Assembly: GCA_022419385.1 (NCBI GenBank)
Contig: JAJUBI010000003.1
Coordinates: 3,162,001 to 3,226,000 of the forward strand
DNA length: 64,000 nucleotides
Direction: 5' to 3'
From: Paraconiothyrium sp. Pb-2020
Lineage: Eukaryota > Ascomycota > Dothideomycetes > Pleosporales > Didymosphaeriaceae
Below the pieces are notes generated by a model. That model saw only the letters and a program-made list of their open reading frames with translations, ran no database searches and had not been told where the DNA came from. Below are positions 1 through 12,236 of this stretch, one piece after another (position 1 is the stretch's first letter; the number at the start of each line of letters is the position of its first letter). The position numbers were made by a program, and so were the translations under genes.

Positions 1-2667
1 CATTACACCTCTTGGCTAATGTAGCGTCGGTACGGCTGCCTTCAAGCTCGAGCACGATCAATAAACCTTACACCTAGCAGGATACTGCGTGATTTGCCTC
101 AGTCGCTGTCCGTGGCAAATGACGGGCACGAAAGTACGAACACTGCTCGGGTCTCTTATACCTCGCTCGTACTGTTGAGTCTTGTTTATTCAGTACGGTG
201 ATCCAATATCAGAACTCTATACGATCTGGAAGCAAAAGGCTGATCAGGGACCGCGGGAGCGCCAGCAAGAGCTATTATATGATCGTGTTCTGAAGATGAT
301 CGATCGGTACTCTGGACCATCTTGTACGACTTGCCTCGGCGGACTTCAGGTGGACAGAGAAGGCGAACGATCAGAGCCGTAAATGGACGACCAGACGTGA
401 GACAGCTGGTCGCAGGGACCGCAGGACAGACTGCGCCAGTGAAGAGTCTAGTGAAGTCGATCGACCTTGGCGTTGGCTTGATACTATGTCCGATCGCAGA
501 CGCATACAGTTCCACACTCTGTTGGAGACAACAATAGGGTCCAAATTTCGGTCGACTCGGGTGCTCAGCTATCACGTACTTTGAAGAATCTCCCGGAATA
601 TTGAGCCCTGCAACTCGGGCTCGCATCAGTTGTGCGGGTATCCTTCTATGAAGTCTTGTATGCACCAAGACGATGTGCGCATCGTACTTCCTCGATGCTT
701 CAAGACTGGATCTTGCATCGTCCAGCTCATCTAAAGAAGCCTGTGGTGGACGTACCGGACTTCGACTAGCTCCCTCGCATCCGGTCCGTGAGACCGCATA
801 CCACCGAGCTCTTTTTACATCATGTCATGTGTAGAGCTGCTTCGGTCATTGCGACGCGCTTGTTCTTCGGTACCGAACCAGGCATATCGACCATGTCCCG
901 GTATCTTCGTGGCAGCAGGAACCTGCGACTGGCCCCAGCTTGAGCGTTTCGGTGTTCAGGTCCCATGACACTATTACCACCGTTAGGCACACCCGCATCG
1001 CTACCTTGGGCGGGCCGAGTATGGCTGCGTCATGTAATTATACATGCCCAGGGTCCAGAAAATGGTTCGCATGGTCTCCCATAGACGGTCCGATGTGACT
1101 TTCTGATGTCTCGCACAACCATGTCGCGCATGCGCAGGCATCGGGTAGCGTGAAAACTGTCCTTGAGATGACCTTGAGGTGAATTTACGCTGAAGCTTGT
1201 ACGTGGATGGGTATTTTCCTGGACCTCACACAAATGAGCGATAAGAAGCGGTCATATACCCATTGTGTGTATCCCATTGTGGCATCGCTTCAGACCTCCT
1301 TTTCGCGGCTACGAGCAGCGTACTGCAGGCATTGTGCCAGGGTCCTACTTTCGTTTTCAGCGACAGCCGCGCTCAGCCTGATCGCATGTCATCGCACTGC
1401 TCAAGACCGAGTGACTCGTCAGCCTTCTTCATATCGAACGTCCTCTTCCCTTTGCAAACGGCGCGCATTATGTATCAAGCTCAGCGTCGAAGTTGGGAGC
1501 TTTGGTAGGAGCGGAGCGGTCTCTCGTACCGATTGCGGTGGAGATTGTGTCCGAAACTGTTCAGTAATGAAGCATCCCTCTTCTCACAGTCTTTAGGCTG
1601 CATTCTCGCCCGTTCCCCATTGTGTCCTTGCTGAGTGTGTGTTTTATCCGCCGCATGGATGACAGGAGGTCGGGTAGGTATTTTCAAAGTGCGGAGAAGC
1701 AGCGGCATTTACGCACCGATACACAGCTGCCAGCCTTCCGCACTCGAGATTGTGTTGCTTCGCGCTCGTGCTTCTTCAGGCTGTCCGTATAGTAGTTCGA
1801 CACCCATACAATAGGAAGTCTAACGGAATGAAGCAATCGGCAAAGCGGATGGTCTGGGACGCGGAAATGGAGCGCGCCACCTTCGATCGGCTGCTGCGGG
1901 CCGTGGTGGCCATGCAATATGATGCGAGATCCGTGGTGTCGGGCTTAGCAGAATTGGCTTGCAAGCAGCCCAGCACCTTGGGCACAGAGGTTCGATCTCG
2001 CGATCCGTTCGATGCTGTCCGGGGCTCGCGCAACTGCTGTCAAGTTCGCTCATCTGGCATGTCAGCTTGCCATCGTCGAATTGTCTAGCGATGTGTGTGC
2101 GAGAGATGCGGAGATTGTGTGCCAATGATTCCGCCTTCGCCTTCGATGCCCTGCCGACCGATTCTTTCCAAAGCGCTTGGGGGCCCCAATGTTGTCAGAT
2201 CGCCTCTGCTAGCCTGTTTGTCCCGCACGCAGTCAGGGTGTTGTCATCTTGGGTGATCTTCGTGGGCATGTGAAGGTTCCGGCCATGATATCCCCCGCTG
2301 TCCTTGACACCTTCATACAATCGCGGCGAAGCGGCGCTGTGCTCCAAGACACTGTCGGTCACTATGAAAACAGGATCTTGCTTCCTTTAAGACACCAAAT
2401 TACTCCGAACACGGCTGTGGGGTGTTGGAGTTGAAGCGGCGTGTTGACGGTGGAGGGAAATAAGAGCAGCAGGCAGACCAACGCCCAGGGCAACGGACAC
2501 AAGACCGCATCAGCCCTCCAAAACCACTCTGCGGATACACAAGAGCTTAATAATCTCTGCATCATTAACCTCAACCTAAGAGAAGTGTGGCATGTGTGTA
2601 GGGGCTTGTATTGGCCTGCCAAGTCTCCAACTCCTGGCCCGGGTATAATGCACGCATTTGCCCTTAA

Positions 2668-2689
2668 CCCCCCCCCCCCCCCCCCCCCC
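2668..2689. repeat. 22-nt poly-C run
   Basis: An uninterrupted run of 22 cytosines, followed by a further C-rich stretch (cgcctccccc) and then an A-rich stretch. Seen directly. On the minus strand it is a G-run downstream of the tRNA-like boxes. Length may be unstable or mis-called in the assembly. Confidence 0.95.
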
Positions 2690-2734
2690 GCCTCCCCCAA
2701 AACAACAAAAAGTTTTTGCTTTGAAGTTGCCCAC

Positions 2735-2862
2735 AGCGATACTCGAACCCCTGCAAAAAGAAAACCCCCGGGCGGTGGGGAAAGGGAAAAGTCTTAACAT
2801 TTTACCCTTTTGAAACACAACTTGGGAATACGTACCTCGTTACCACTGCGCCACCTGCAATC
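2735..2862 (-). other. tRNA-like A-box/B-box pair (possible SINE remnant)
   Basis: Read on the minus strand, 2854-2841 gives GTGGCGCAGTGGTA, a good match to the internal A-box of tRNA genes. Bases 2751-2741 give GGGGTTCGAGT, close to the B-box (GGTTCGANTCC). The boxes are about 90 nt apart, longer than in an intron-less tRNA. I cannot fold a proper D-stem, T-stem or acceptor stem, so a functional tRNA is unlikely. The order A-box, B-box, then a homopolymer-containing tail is what a tRNA-derived short interspersed element would show. Nothing else supports mobility; a chance match remains possible. Confidence 0.3.
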
Positions 2863-3933
2863 CCTTGGGCCTGGTTACCCAAGGGATGAAGGTCAGTCTA
2901 TCTCAACACGTTATATACCGGAGCAAAAAGGAGGAGATGTTCAATTGGTGAGTGGAAAGGGCTGATGAGCAGGCAAACGCGCATTCACCTAGTGGCCATG
3001 CTCATGCCTCGAGCACAGCCCTGTCCGCAGGTGAGAGGATAGCTGGAAGGCTTGTCGGGCATGTTCTTGCCGTATAGACGCGCATGCGTAGTTGCCAGTC
3101 AGCATTTGGCGGTATACATGGCCTTCAGATCGAGTCCTTGAGCACGCATCATCCGCGGTGTGCCATACATAACGATCTCGGCAGGTCTAAATCCGCTTCC
3201 AGCATCAATCAATGGGGCATTCCTTATTCGAGGTAAGCAGCGCTACAGCAGTCGACGTTTCTAGCGTCAAGCACATGGGGAATGCTCTCTCCTACTGGAG
3301 AGTCGCTCCGGCAATTTTTGGCTACGCGCTCATTTGGACAAAATCGAACAGCCATCATCGCCGGCGCACCGTGATTCGAATGGCAGTGGTATCGGCAGAT
3401 TACCGCATCTTCACCTCCCTCATCCTATGCATCCACCATCCACAGAGCGCTCGAAAGGGTGCCATGAAACCGGGCTGCGCATCAATTTCACAAGGCGGAG
3501 AAGCGCAACTGGTAAGGGACACAGAACAAAGGCACAAGGTGCACATCCTCAATCCGTCTATAGCGTCTGAATACGATGATGCGTCTCGTTCGACAAGGCT
3601 TTCGCCGTCGTTCGTTCGCATGAGGTTGCTCCTAAGCTCTGCCAAGGTGGGTCGACCCCAGATTGACGGTGGGAGGCATGACCGGCTCGCTTGCCGCGCT
3701 GCTGCGCTGACCACCCCTGCTCCGCTCTTTCCACCAACCAAGTGCAGCCATGCGCGTGCCAACGTCATCCCGCACGCCTGTTTGTCCCACGCGCCTTGTA
3801 CCGCATCCAGACCATCAGTGCCTTGATCGTGGCTGCCCCGTGCACAACAGTTAATTTCTCGCCATGACCATGTGCTACTCCCCGGCGACTTCGACTTGAT
3901 TGTCAAACCCTTCACAGCGTCAATTCTGGAACA

Positions 3934-6155
3934 ATGAACGACCCTGGTCTTGACGAGCCCGCGCAGCAGGCGGCAGAAGACGTGGAAGAGAACGTTTATG
4001 AGGCTGATCAAGAGAAGGCCGAGGCTGAGGAGCAGGACTTCCTTGATCCTAGGTATGCAGCTTGTGCATTGTATCCGACGTGGGTCCGAACTGACCGGGT
4101 TGCAGTCGGTGGTGGTTCGCTTCAACCGCGTGCCCTCTAATCGCAGGTACCTTTGGCCCCATTGCGAACGCCTTCTCTATATGCGCGCTGGTCGAGAAAT
4201 GGAGAGTGTATATCCCACCGGGGGCTGACGAGGGTCACGGCTCGAAAGTTGAGGACCCCAAGTGTAAGCAAACCACCAGGTACAAAGTGAATGTGTCTTT
4301 CTGGTATTCAGCCACCCTGATTGACTCGTACTGACTTTGCACCTGCGCATTAGGGCTTGTAGCCGTCAACTCGATATCCTTAGTCTTCGCTCTTGTCGCG
4401 AATATGTCTTTGCTACTCAACATGACAAGAAGACTGTCATTTGCAATCGCGCAGCCTATTACCATTATCGGATGGTTCTTAGCTTCCTTCATGCTCATCG
4501 CCCTTGTCGCAGTGGCTTCAACATCCGTATTCCGCATTCAACCGATGACAGAGCATGCCTTGAGCCAAGCATTCTACTACGGTATCATGGCCGCTGGACT
4601 CTATTTCATCATTGCATCGCTCATGATGCTCACTGTTTGGGGTGCCTATCGCGGACATTATCCGAAAGAATTTCGACTCACGGCTAGCCAGCGCACGTTA
4701 ATGCTACAGACAATCAGCTTCATGTTCTACTTACTTGTTGGCGCACTCGTATTTTCCAAAGTCGAGGGCTGGAACTTTCTCGATGCCGTGTACTGGGCGG
4801 ACTTCACGCTACTGACTGTCGGTCTTGGCGGAGAATTCGTTCCGAAGACACACACAGGTCGGTCGTTGCTCTTCTTCTACGCGATCGGAGGAGTGGTCTC
4901 GCTGGGTCTAGTCATTGGTTCAGTGCGGTCACTGGTGCTCGAAAGGGGCAAGGAAAAGATGTCAGCTCGTTTCGTGGAAATGAAGAGGCGTAAAGTGCTT
5001 AATTCCATAGATGAAGAAAAAAGGACGATCAAGCTAGGCTTATGGGAAAAGATCAAATTCTCCGAGAAAGGATTGGGTGAGGCTCAGAGAAGAGAACAAG
5101 AATTTAACGTTATGAGGCGCGTCCAAGAGAAGGCCGAGCGCAAGAGACGGTATACTGCACTGGCAATGTCGTCTATGGCCGCTCTCCTTCTTTGGTTCCT
5201 CGGTGCCCTGGTATTCATGCATTCTGAGAGACCCCAGGGCTGGAGTTATTTTGTCTCGCTCTACTTCTCCTACACCTCTTTGTTGACCATTGGTTACGGC
5301 GACTATTCTCCTACAAGCAATTCGGGTAAAGCTTTCTTTGTCTTCTGGAGCTTGCTCGCAGTACCCACCCTCACAATCCTGATTAGCAATATGGGGGACA
5401 CCGTCATCAAAGCGTTCCGGGATTTGACCATTTGGGTCGGCTCCCTTACTGTGCTTCCAGGCGAGCATGGCATTACTGGGACATTGAAGACTGGTATCCA
5501 ACAACTGAAGACTGGGAAAATTTATCGCGAAGACAAAGAAATGGAAAAAGGTCTAACGGGACGAGGAGCTGCCGAACAGACAATGCAGGATCGTCTTGCG
5601 GGTCATATCGAAGACGACGAACTTGCAGAAGCAGAGGAGGCTGGTGAACATGGCGAGAAGCTTCTACGAGACATTCATTTCTATCATTATATCCTGGCCA
5701 AAGAACTACGCCAGGTTATGCATGCCATGGACGCTTCACCACCAAAGCAATACACGTATCAAGAATGGAACTACTACCTAAGATTGATTGGGCAAGACGA
5801 GAACGATGCATCTGCTCATCGCAAACCAAAGGTGCATCATGACCGACGACCGCACAGCCAGCCTGATCTCGGCACCGCAGACGAAGGGGAACATAACGCC
5901 TGGAGTTGGCTTGGTGTTAGGAGCCCGCTTATGGGTAACAGGACGGAGGCACAATGGCTTGTGCAAAGATTAACTGCAACACTTGAGCGCGAGATGTATA
6001 TGATGCGAGATCCTAAAGTAAAGCGCGAGCCTCCTCCGATATCAATGGATGATCTGAGAGACAGCCAAGGTCGGTCCGGTTCCGACCCTGAGCAAGGGTT
6101 GAAGAAAGATATCGGTGCGGCTGAGATGAGGAGGAGGGGCAAGCATGGAATGTGA
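3934..6155 (+). CDS. TOK1: TOK1-type outward-rectifier potassium channel
   Basis: Predicted two-pore-domain K+ channel of the fungal TOK family, a plasma-membrane protein passing outward potassium current. Exons 3934-4052, 4106-4263 and 4354-6155 join in frame to 692 residues. The acidic N-terminal tail leads into a first helix beginning RWWFASTACPLIAG. Two pore loops are visible: TVGLGGEF (first filter) and TIGYGDYS (second filter, near 5290). Hydrophobic segments flank them in the eight-helix 6+2 layout expected of TOK channels. The C-terminal half is a long charged cytoplasmic tail with an acidic patch near 5620. The first filter has GLG rather than GYG, as is usual in the family. The start at 3934 gives a compact acidic N-terminus; upstream frames add nothing recognisable. 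Family assignment is firm; physiology is inferred from yeast Tok1. Confidence 0.93.
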
Positions 6156-6351
6156 AGGAAATAGGTACAAACACCGATAATTGAATGCAAAATCTACCAG
6201 CCTGGCCCGATCATCACCTGTGGTTTCATAGTCAAGTGGCCGTTCGATCGGCAAGGCTTCTCGCTTCAAGTATAAGTACAGCGCTGTGTCCAGCTATGAA
6301 TATCCCTCTGTCCCCCAAAATATTTGTTTCAATACATCCTAGGTTTATGAC

Positions 6352-7272
6352 ATGGCCTTTCCACCCCCTTCCTCTCGGACGCTCGTGGCGGAGCTCAACG
6401 CCTTGCCGACAGTCACCCTCGCACCACCGCCTGGACTGGTGCCTTCTCGGTCCCTCCATGTGCAGCTCCTTGCATTTATATCTTTAATCGCCAGTTGCCT
6501 CATCATTGGAGTAACCACAGCCTATGTATGGAAGTTGTGGCATCGAGAAGACAAGTACTACGTCGAAGAGGATTATTCTGGTGAGGAGTACGAGGATTGC
6601 GAAGTGACGGCCACCGATTCTAGCACTATGCCTGGGACTCTTCTTGATGCTACAGTTCGCGAGAGACGACCGGGTACGCCGGACAGCTTCGTAGCGGCCC
6701 GTGAAGAAGCCCGAGTAGCGGCTTTGCGATCTGGTATCTCTAGGCCATTCGCTACGAGAACGATGCCGCTTGACATAAAGGACCCTGCGTGGACTCGTAT
6801 GCACATTCAGGAGCATGGAGCTTCCAGTATTTCGGTGCCCGTTCATGTACCGGACCAACCCGCTTTTCCCCCTGCGATGCCACCGTTCCCGTCCGCTGTT
6901 GGAAATGCAGTACTGGCTACCGACGACGCTGCTTCCTCCAACGCTACTAATACCTGGGAGCGTGATGGTAATGGATCTCTAGGTACCAACACGCACCCGA
7001 ACGATGGACACCCACCTCAGATCTATGCCCAGGATGACCATTATGGCGGTCCTTCAGGTTTCCCGAGCAACAACAGGCTTGGACAGTCTGCTCGAACCTT
7101 CACCTCCAAAGCAGAGTCGGAAGGGTTCTCTGCTGTGGACTCTGGCGTTCATCGTCAGAGCGGAATTGATTGGAAGGACGATGGAAGCAGTCTCCAAGGC
7201 AGTGATTTCACTAAGTCTGGCATTAGCGAGCTCGGCCGTAGTAGCTATGCCAATCGCTATGAGGACTACTAA
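6352..7272 (+). CDS. One-pass membrane protein of unknown function
   Basis: Single-exon frame of 306 residues starting 196 bp after the potassium channel gene on the same strand. I do not recognise a family. The first 35 residues are Pro/Leu-rich, followed by one strong membrane segment at about residues 36-62 (LLAFISLIASCLIIGVTTAY) ending in a basic WKLWHRED boundary. After it comes an acidic Glu/Tyr-rich stretch (EEDYSGEEYED), then about 200 polar, low-complexity residues rich in Ser, Pro, Gly and Asn, probably disordered. The charge pattern suggests the long tail is cytosolic, without a cleavable signal. It could be an adaptor or a fast-evolving fungal protein. Confidence 0.65.
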   Translation: MAFPPPSSRTLVAELNALPTVTLAPPPGLVPSRSLHVQLLAFISLIASCLIIGVTTAYVWKLWHREDKYYVEEDYSGEEYEDCEVTATDSSTMPGTLLDATVRERRPGTPDSFVAAREEARVAALRSGISRPFATRTMPLDIKDPAWTRMHIQEHGASSISVPVHVPDQPAFPPAMPPFPSAVGNAVLATDDAASSNATNTWERDGNGSLGTNTHPNDGHPPQIYAQDDHYGGPSGFPSNNRLGQSARTFTSKAESEGFSAVDSGVHRQSGIDWKDDGSSLQGSDFTKSGISELGRSSYANRYEDY

Positions 7273-8205
7273 CCAGAGGAAGTCGGCAAAACAATTCCCA
7301 GCGATTCGGGAAGAAATTAGGCGAGTGTCATACCTAGCATAGGTCAGTAGTTCACAAGTCAGACAGACCGTGCCGATTCACATGTGTCCGTTGCCGTCAC
7401 AGGCCGTTGCGTCGCACAGTCGCTCAAGCCAACCTTGCGAGCTAAGAACTGTTCTACATCAACCTTATAGCACTTTACGATCATTGCGCTTTGTAATTAA
7501 AGAACAGTGTTCAGGCACCCAGGGGGAGCTCCAAAGAGGATGAACTAGAAGACATTGCGGGCATTAAAATGATACGGCATAACGCTGAACATGGAGCATT
7601 CGTTCCGCGCTTCAAAGTCAAACGAATTCACCGTCACGATTCCCAGTCATCTCGTCCTACGACCAAGCCGACCGTAGGACTCACCTTCGCTTCGTCTATC
7701 AGTTGTCCATTAAGGGTGGCCATCAGCGAATCGAGCTCGAGGTCAACGGCCAGAAGACTCAAGGTTGTTCGATAGCTGCTTTATAGGCCGTGGTGAGCTT
7801 TGTCTGTTGCCATAAATCAGAGCAGCGTGATATAGTCCGATCTCGGCAGCAACTGGTAAGTGAGCACAGGACAGAGGATTTTCGCGCTCGAGAGCACCAA
7901 AGACTTGCGAATCCTGGAATCCTGTGCCCAAACGAGGGCGCGGGCGGCTCGGCGCAATTTAAGGAGGCCTGTGCGCGAAATGTGGAGTACTGCATTTTGT
8001 CGACCACACGACGCGCGCCTCTAAGGGACCTCTCACTCCCCCTTCCCCCTTCAATTGATACCCCGCCCTGACCCGGCACCCTTTCACGACCTCTGTTTAT
8101 ATAGCGCCGCTCCTGGTGTCCTTTTAGCTAAGCGATACCCCCGATCCACCTGCAGCACCCGCTCTCACTTACCTCGTTAATTTCGACCACTCGTCACTCG
8201 CAATC
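7273..8205. other. Intergenic region upstream of ERG9
   Basis: No gene seen. The last 200 bp are pyrimidine-rich on the plus strand (runs such as ctcccccttccccc near 8035-8050), typical of fungal core promoters. A TATA-like site is listed separately. Confidence 0.6.
8097..8104 (+). promoter_or_regulatory. TATA-like element of the ERG9 promoter
   Basis: TTATATAG about 100 bp upstream of the squalene synthase start codon, just after a C/T-rich tract. The position suits a TATA box, but no transcription start can be read from the sequence. Confidence 0.4.
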
Positions 8206-9829
8206 ATGCCGGGTGTCAAGGATCTGGCTTACTACGCTGTCCATCCTAGGGAGCTCCGCTCAATCATTCAATGGTACGTCACCTGCGACGCGCGCATCTT
8301 GTAATTTGTACTTTAGTGTACTTACTCTGCTGCAGGAAGGTGTGGCACAACCCCGTTCATGAGCGCGACGAGTCCAAGGAGAGCGAGTCGCTGAAGCGAT
8401 GCATGCACTTCCTTGCCATGACGAGCCGCAGCTTTGTCGCTGTCATTCTCGAGTTGCACCCCGACATTCTTGTCTCTGTCGCAATATTTTACCTAGTTCT
8501 CCGCGGCCTGGACACCATCGAGGACGACATGACGATACCGCTGGCGACGAAAGAGCCTATCTTACGCGATTTTAACAACATCATCGAGCAAGATGGTTGG
8601 ACGTTCACCGAAAACGGACCCGACGAGAAGGATAGGCAACTATGTGTTGAGTTCAACGTTGTGATTGAAGAGTTCAAGAAGCTCAAGCCTGCGCACCAGG
8701 CCATCATTAAGGACATCACCAAGCGAATGGGCAATGGTATGGCAGATTATGTGAAGAACGCCGAGTTTGGCGTCGAAAATAATGGCGTCAATAGCGTCAA
8801 GGACTACGAGAAATATTGCCATTACGTAGCGGGACTTGTCGGCGAAGGTTGCACGCGCTTATTCGTCGAAGAGGGCAAGGCGAACCCAGCTCTTCTGAAG
8901 AGGACAGAGCTTCACGAGTCGATGGGCCAATTTCTGCAGCAGGTCAACATCATCCGTGATATCAAGGAAGACTTCGACGACAAACGACGCTTCTGGCCGA
9001 AGGAGATCTGGTCCAAGCATGTGGACAACTTCGAAGACCTTTTCAAGCCGGAAAACAAGGACAAAGCCCTTGCCTGCAGCTCCGAGATGATTCTGACGGC
9101 ATTGAGGCGTGCCGACGACTGCCTCTTCTATCTCGCTGGTATCAAGGAGCAGAGTGTGTTCAACTTTTGCGCCATTCCCCAGTCCATGGCCATTGCGACA
9201 CTCGACGCTTGCTTCCAGAACCACGACATCTTCAAACGAAATGTCAAGATTACGAAGGGCGACGCTTGTCAGCTGATGCTTGAGTCAACACAAAACCTGC
9301 AACTGGTGTGCGATGTGTTCAAGCGCTACACACGCAAGATCCATCAGAAGAACAACCCCCATGATCCAAACTTTCTTCAGATCAGCATTGCATGCGGCAA
9401 GGTAAGCAGTCCCGCAACGGAGATGGTACTGTGCTGAACACACTGATGCAGGTTGAGCAATTTATCGAGAGCATCTTCCCTTCACAGAAGCCGCCCATTG
9501 ATGAGAAGAAGAACCCGGCCAGTGCGGATGAAGCCGCAAGGCTAAGGAAGGAGGCAGAGGACAACAAGTGGGAGACCTTCTACATGATCTCAGCCGTCAT
9601 AGGTACCATTATATTCATTTCCGGAATCATGGTGAGTAACCCTTCTATTGCTTCGTACATAGATACTGACGTGTGCTAGTTGGTCGTTGCCTGGTTTGCG
9701 GGCGCTCGGTTCGACATTGCTCTTGGCCAAGCCAAAGAGCAATTAGGACAACTCTTCGGCACGGTGGGCTCAGACAACGCCAGTGCGCCACTGGATAGCA
9801 AGCCGTCAACGGATCACAGCGAACTATAG
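8206..9829 (+). CDS. ERG9: Squalene synthase (farnesyl-diphosphate farnesyltransferase)
   Basis: Condenses two farnesyl diphosphates through presqualene diphosphate to squalene with NADPH, the first committed step to ergosterol, on the ER membrane. Exons 8206-8273, 8336-9401, 9452-9631 and 9680-9829 give 487 residues, the normal fungal length. Visible motifs: the first Asp-rich site LDTIEDDM, the YCHYVAGLVGEG block, and the second Asp-rich site RDIKEDFDD. A C-terminal membrane anchor (MISAVIGTIIFISGIM continuing LVVAWFAG) is split by the last intron. The start MPGVKDLAYY lies in a short first exon and is the only ATG that fits. All three introns are GT-AG and about 50-60 nt long. Identification is secure. 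Confidence 0.97.
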
Positions 9830-10593
9830 TCGAGTGCGGCGACGGTTCCAACGTTTGTCATGTCTATATGTACTTATAATACTCGGCGGGTCCTTTCTTC
9901 TGGACAGGTACGATGCCTGTTAGCGAATACTAATTTGTAGCACCCTGGTGTCGTTGCACCTTTCTCTGCTTTCTTCAATGTGATGCCTTAGCACGGATGT
10001 CAAATTGCAATTCTGCCACTCAATGGCTGTAGTTGTGCCGCTTTAGAAGTGCTTATATCATTACACGCCTTGCTCGGCGACGAGGCTGCTCCGCGCCTGG
10101 CTCTCTGCGTGGGCTAGGTCTGGAATGGCGGCGTGGACATCTCATGGAGCCTAAGAGTACATGAATCAAATCGCTTTCCTTTCTTGCTTGATTCGTATGC
10201 ATGTTTGATCTGAACCTGTGAGTGACGCTTTGGTGAGTTAGCGATGTTATGATATGCGTGGAGTTTCACCACCGTTTGGATCGCTAGCGCCGCCAAGACT
10301 GGCGGCAACCGCAGCACCTGCATTTTCTTCGTGAGCGCGCAGGAAGCACACATGCAAAAAGACAAACGCGCCCGCCCGCAAGACGACTCCTCGCTTCTTT
10401 TTCTTCGGCGCTGCAAACAAACAGTGAGCGCCCCGCGACTGCTCCTCACTTATTCGCCCTGCGAACCCTAGGAGCCCGCGCTTCGACCCAACTCCCACGA
10501 TCCACACCACTCTCAACTGCAACCTATCCTACCAACGGCCGCTCGCTGTCAACGCAGACTTCTTTACTTCGCTACATATCTCCATCTGTCACC
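9830..10593. other. Intergenic region between ERG9 and eIF4E genes
   Basis: No gene seen. The part just before 10594 is C/A/T-rich with few G residues on the plus strand, as in strong fungal housekeeping promoters. The frames at 10114-10522 on the minus strand have no family features. Confidence 0.55.
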
Positions 10594-11461
10594 ATGGCCG
10601 ACGTTGCGACCGCGCCCAACCCGAACCAGCAGGTTCCGCTTGACACCATTCCCATCTCTCCGTCCGACGACAACTCTGGCGAGTCCAAGGACCAGGGCTC
10701 CACCACCGCCACCTCCGACGGCGAGATCCGGACTGTGTTCCACGACCCCGAGAACTTCAATGTCAAGCATCCGCTTATGAATACATGGACCCTGTGGTTC
10801 ACCAAGCCTCCGAGCGGCAAGGTACGCTTTTGCGGCGACGGTTCCTAGGGCTTCGCTAACATAGTCAGGGCGACAACTGGAATGAGCTGCTGAAGGAGGT
10901 CATCTCGTTCGATTCGGTCGAAGAGTTTTGGGGAATCTACGTGAGCAGTGATCTCGCCTATGGACAGAACGTGTGCTAACCATCTGGTAGAACAATATCA
11001 CGCCCACCTCCGATCTTGCATTGAAGTCAGACTACCACCTTTTCAAGCAGGGCGTGCGCCCCGAGTGGGAAGATGCACAAAACAAGCATGGCGGCAAATG
11101 GGCCTTCCAGTTCAAGGACAAGAAGGCTGTCAACATTGATGCGCTGTGGCTGCACGTTATGCTCGCTGCGATCGGCGAGAACTTGGAGGATGAAGACGAC
11201 AACGAAGTGATGGGTGTCGTTGTTAACGTTCGCCGTGGCTTCTACCGTATTGGTCTTTGGACAAGGACGGTTGGCAAGGCTCTCCCTAGTGACCAGAACA
11301 AGGGCCGCACGTTCGAGCAAGGCAAGGAGACTCTGAGCAAGATTGGCAAGCGCTTCAAGCAGGCTTTACAGCTCAAGGAGAACGACCCTGTTGAGTTCTC
11401 GGGTCATACGGACGCCGCTCACGCCGGTAGCACCCGAGCGAAGGCTAAGTTCGTGGTCTAA
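10594..11461 (+). CDS. Translation initiation factor eIF4E (mRNA cap-binding)
   Basis: Binds the m7G cap of mRNA and recruits eIF4G to start translation in the cytoplasm. Exons 10594-10821, 10869-10940 and 10991-11461 give 256 residues. After a Ser/Pro/Asp-rich tail of about 55 residues come the hallmark tryptophans: HPLMNTWTLWFTKP, GDNWNELL, VEEFWGIYNN, and the cap-stacking Trp-Glu pair in PEWEDAQNKHGGKW. The later LWLHVMLAAIGE and GLWTR blocks follow. The dorsal 4E-binding Trp in EEFWGIY is conserved. The C-terminal Ser/His tail is ordinary for the family. The sequence does not show whether this is the only eIF4E of the genome. Confidence 0.96.
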
Positions 11462-12236
11462 AAGCCCTCGATACGGTTGTTCGATCGCTTTTGGTTTCGA
11501 GACTACAGGATATCATGCCGAGTGCGGTAGCTGATCTTCCACAGCAGCCTGGCCCGGGCAATATTTCTTTGATTACGCCATCTACATAATTTCCTTTGCA
11601 CGGGTTCAGACAAAAAGTCCGTACTGGCACATCTTGGCTGGTTGGTTCTAGCATGGCGTCTACGTAGCATGGGCGGCGATGGGTGTGACATTGGGTTTTA
11701 GCATGATTTACGGGCTCCATGAGTATACCCTAAGATCAAGGGGGTGGGTTGTGTTTGATAGACCACGGCGTCTTATGCAAATATATCTACGATAAGAGCC
11801 ATTATTAACTCAACCTTGTCATTTGTGAGAAAGCCCGTTACTCAATGTTGATCTATACCTTGCCTCGATCATGGACCCATGAGTCGACGAGATGCTCTAC
11901 TATATTTTCATGTCGTGACATTTGCGCTACCTGCAGCCTGTATGAAAATTTCAGGATTATATACAAGAGACTCATTCGCGTAGCTTCACATGTCAGCCTG
12001 TGGCCTTGCAGTCGTTGGCAAAAGCTGTCCTGCGAGGGTGGTTTGGTCCGCTGTTCCGCCCGCGATTCCGGATGGAGCTTGGCGAACCGCGTGGGCGGTG
12101 ACGTTGTGAGGTGGCAGTGGCTGCGGCGGTGCAAAAATAATACAGGTGCTGCCTCGCGTCAACGCTGAAAACAACCCCACCTCGCTCCCACCACTCTTTA
12201 ACCTTATATACATCCGGTTCCTTTGATACTGCCGCA
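11462..12236. other. Intergenic region before the DnaJ gene
   Basis: No gene seen. Small frames on either strand at 11845-12244 lack recognisable motifs. A TTATATAC element lies about 30 bp before the DnaJ start codon. Confidence 0.55.

Larger units (their letters stand above)
1..3933. other. Gene-free left flank
   Basis: I found no supportable gene here. Open frames on both strands are short (up to about 200 codons), overlap one another, lack recognisable motifs and cannot be joined by plausible introns. Base composition is ordinary, with no obvious AT-rich decay. The only structured parts are the C-run at 2668-2689 and the tRNA-like boxes at 2741-2854, listed separately. The last few hundred bases before 3934 should hold the promoter of the potassium channel gene. 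Confidence 0.6.

Noticed and set aside
186..668. 160-codon minus-strand frame
   Set aside because: Composition and lack of motifs suggest chance; no support from neighbours.
2668..2689. C-run as telomeric or subtelomeric DNA
   Set aside because: It is a pure homopolymer with no TTAGGG/CCCTAA repeats nearby.
3400..4125. 241-codon minus-strand frame
   Set aside because: It overlaps exon 1 of the potassium channel in antisense and has no family features.
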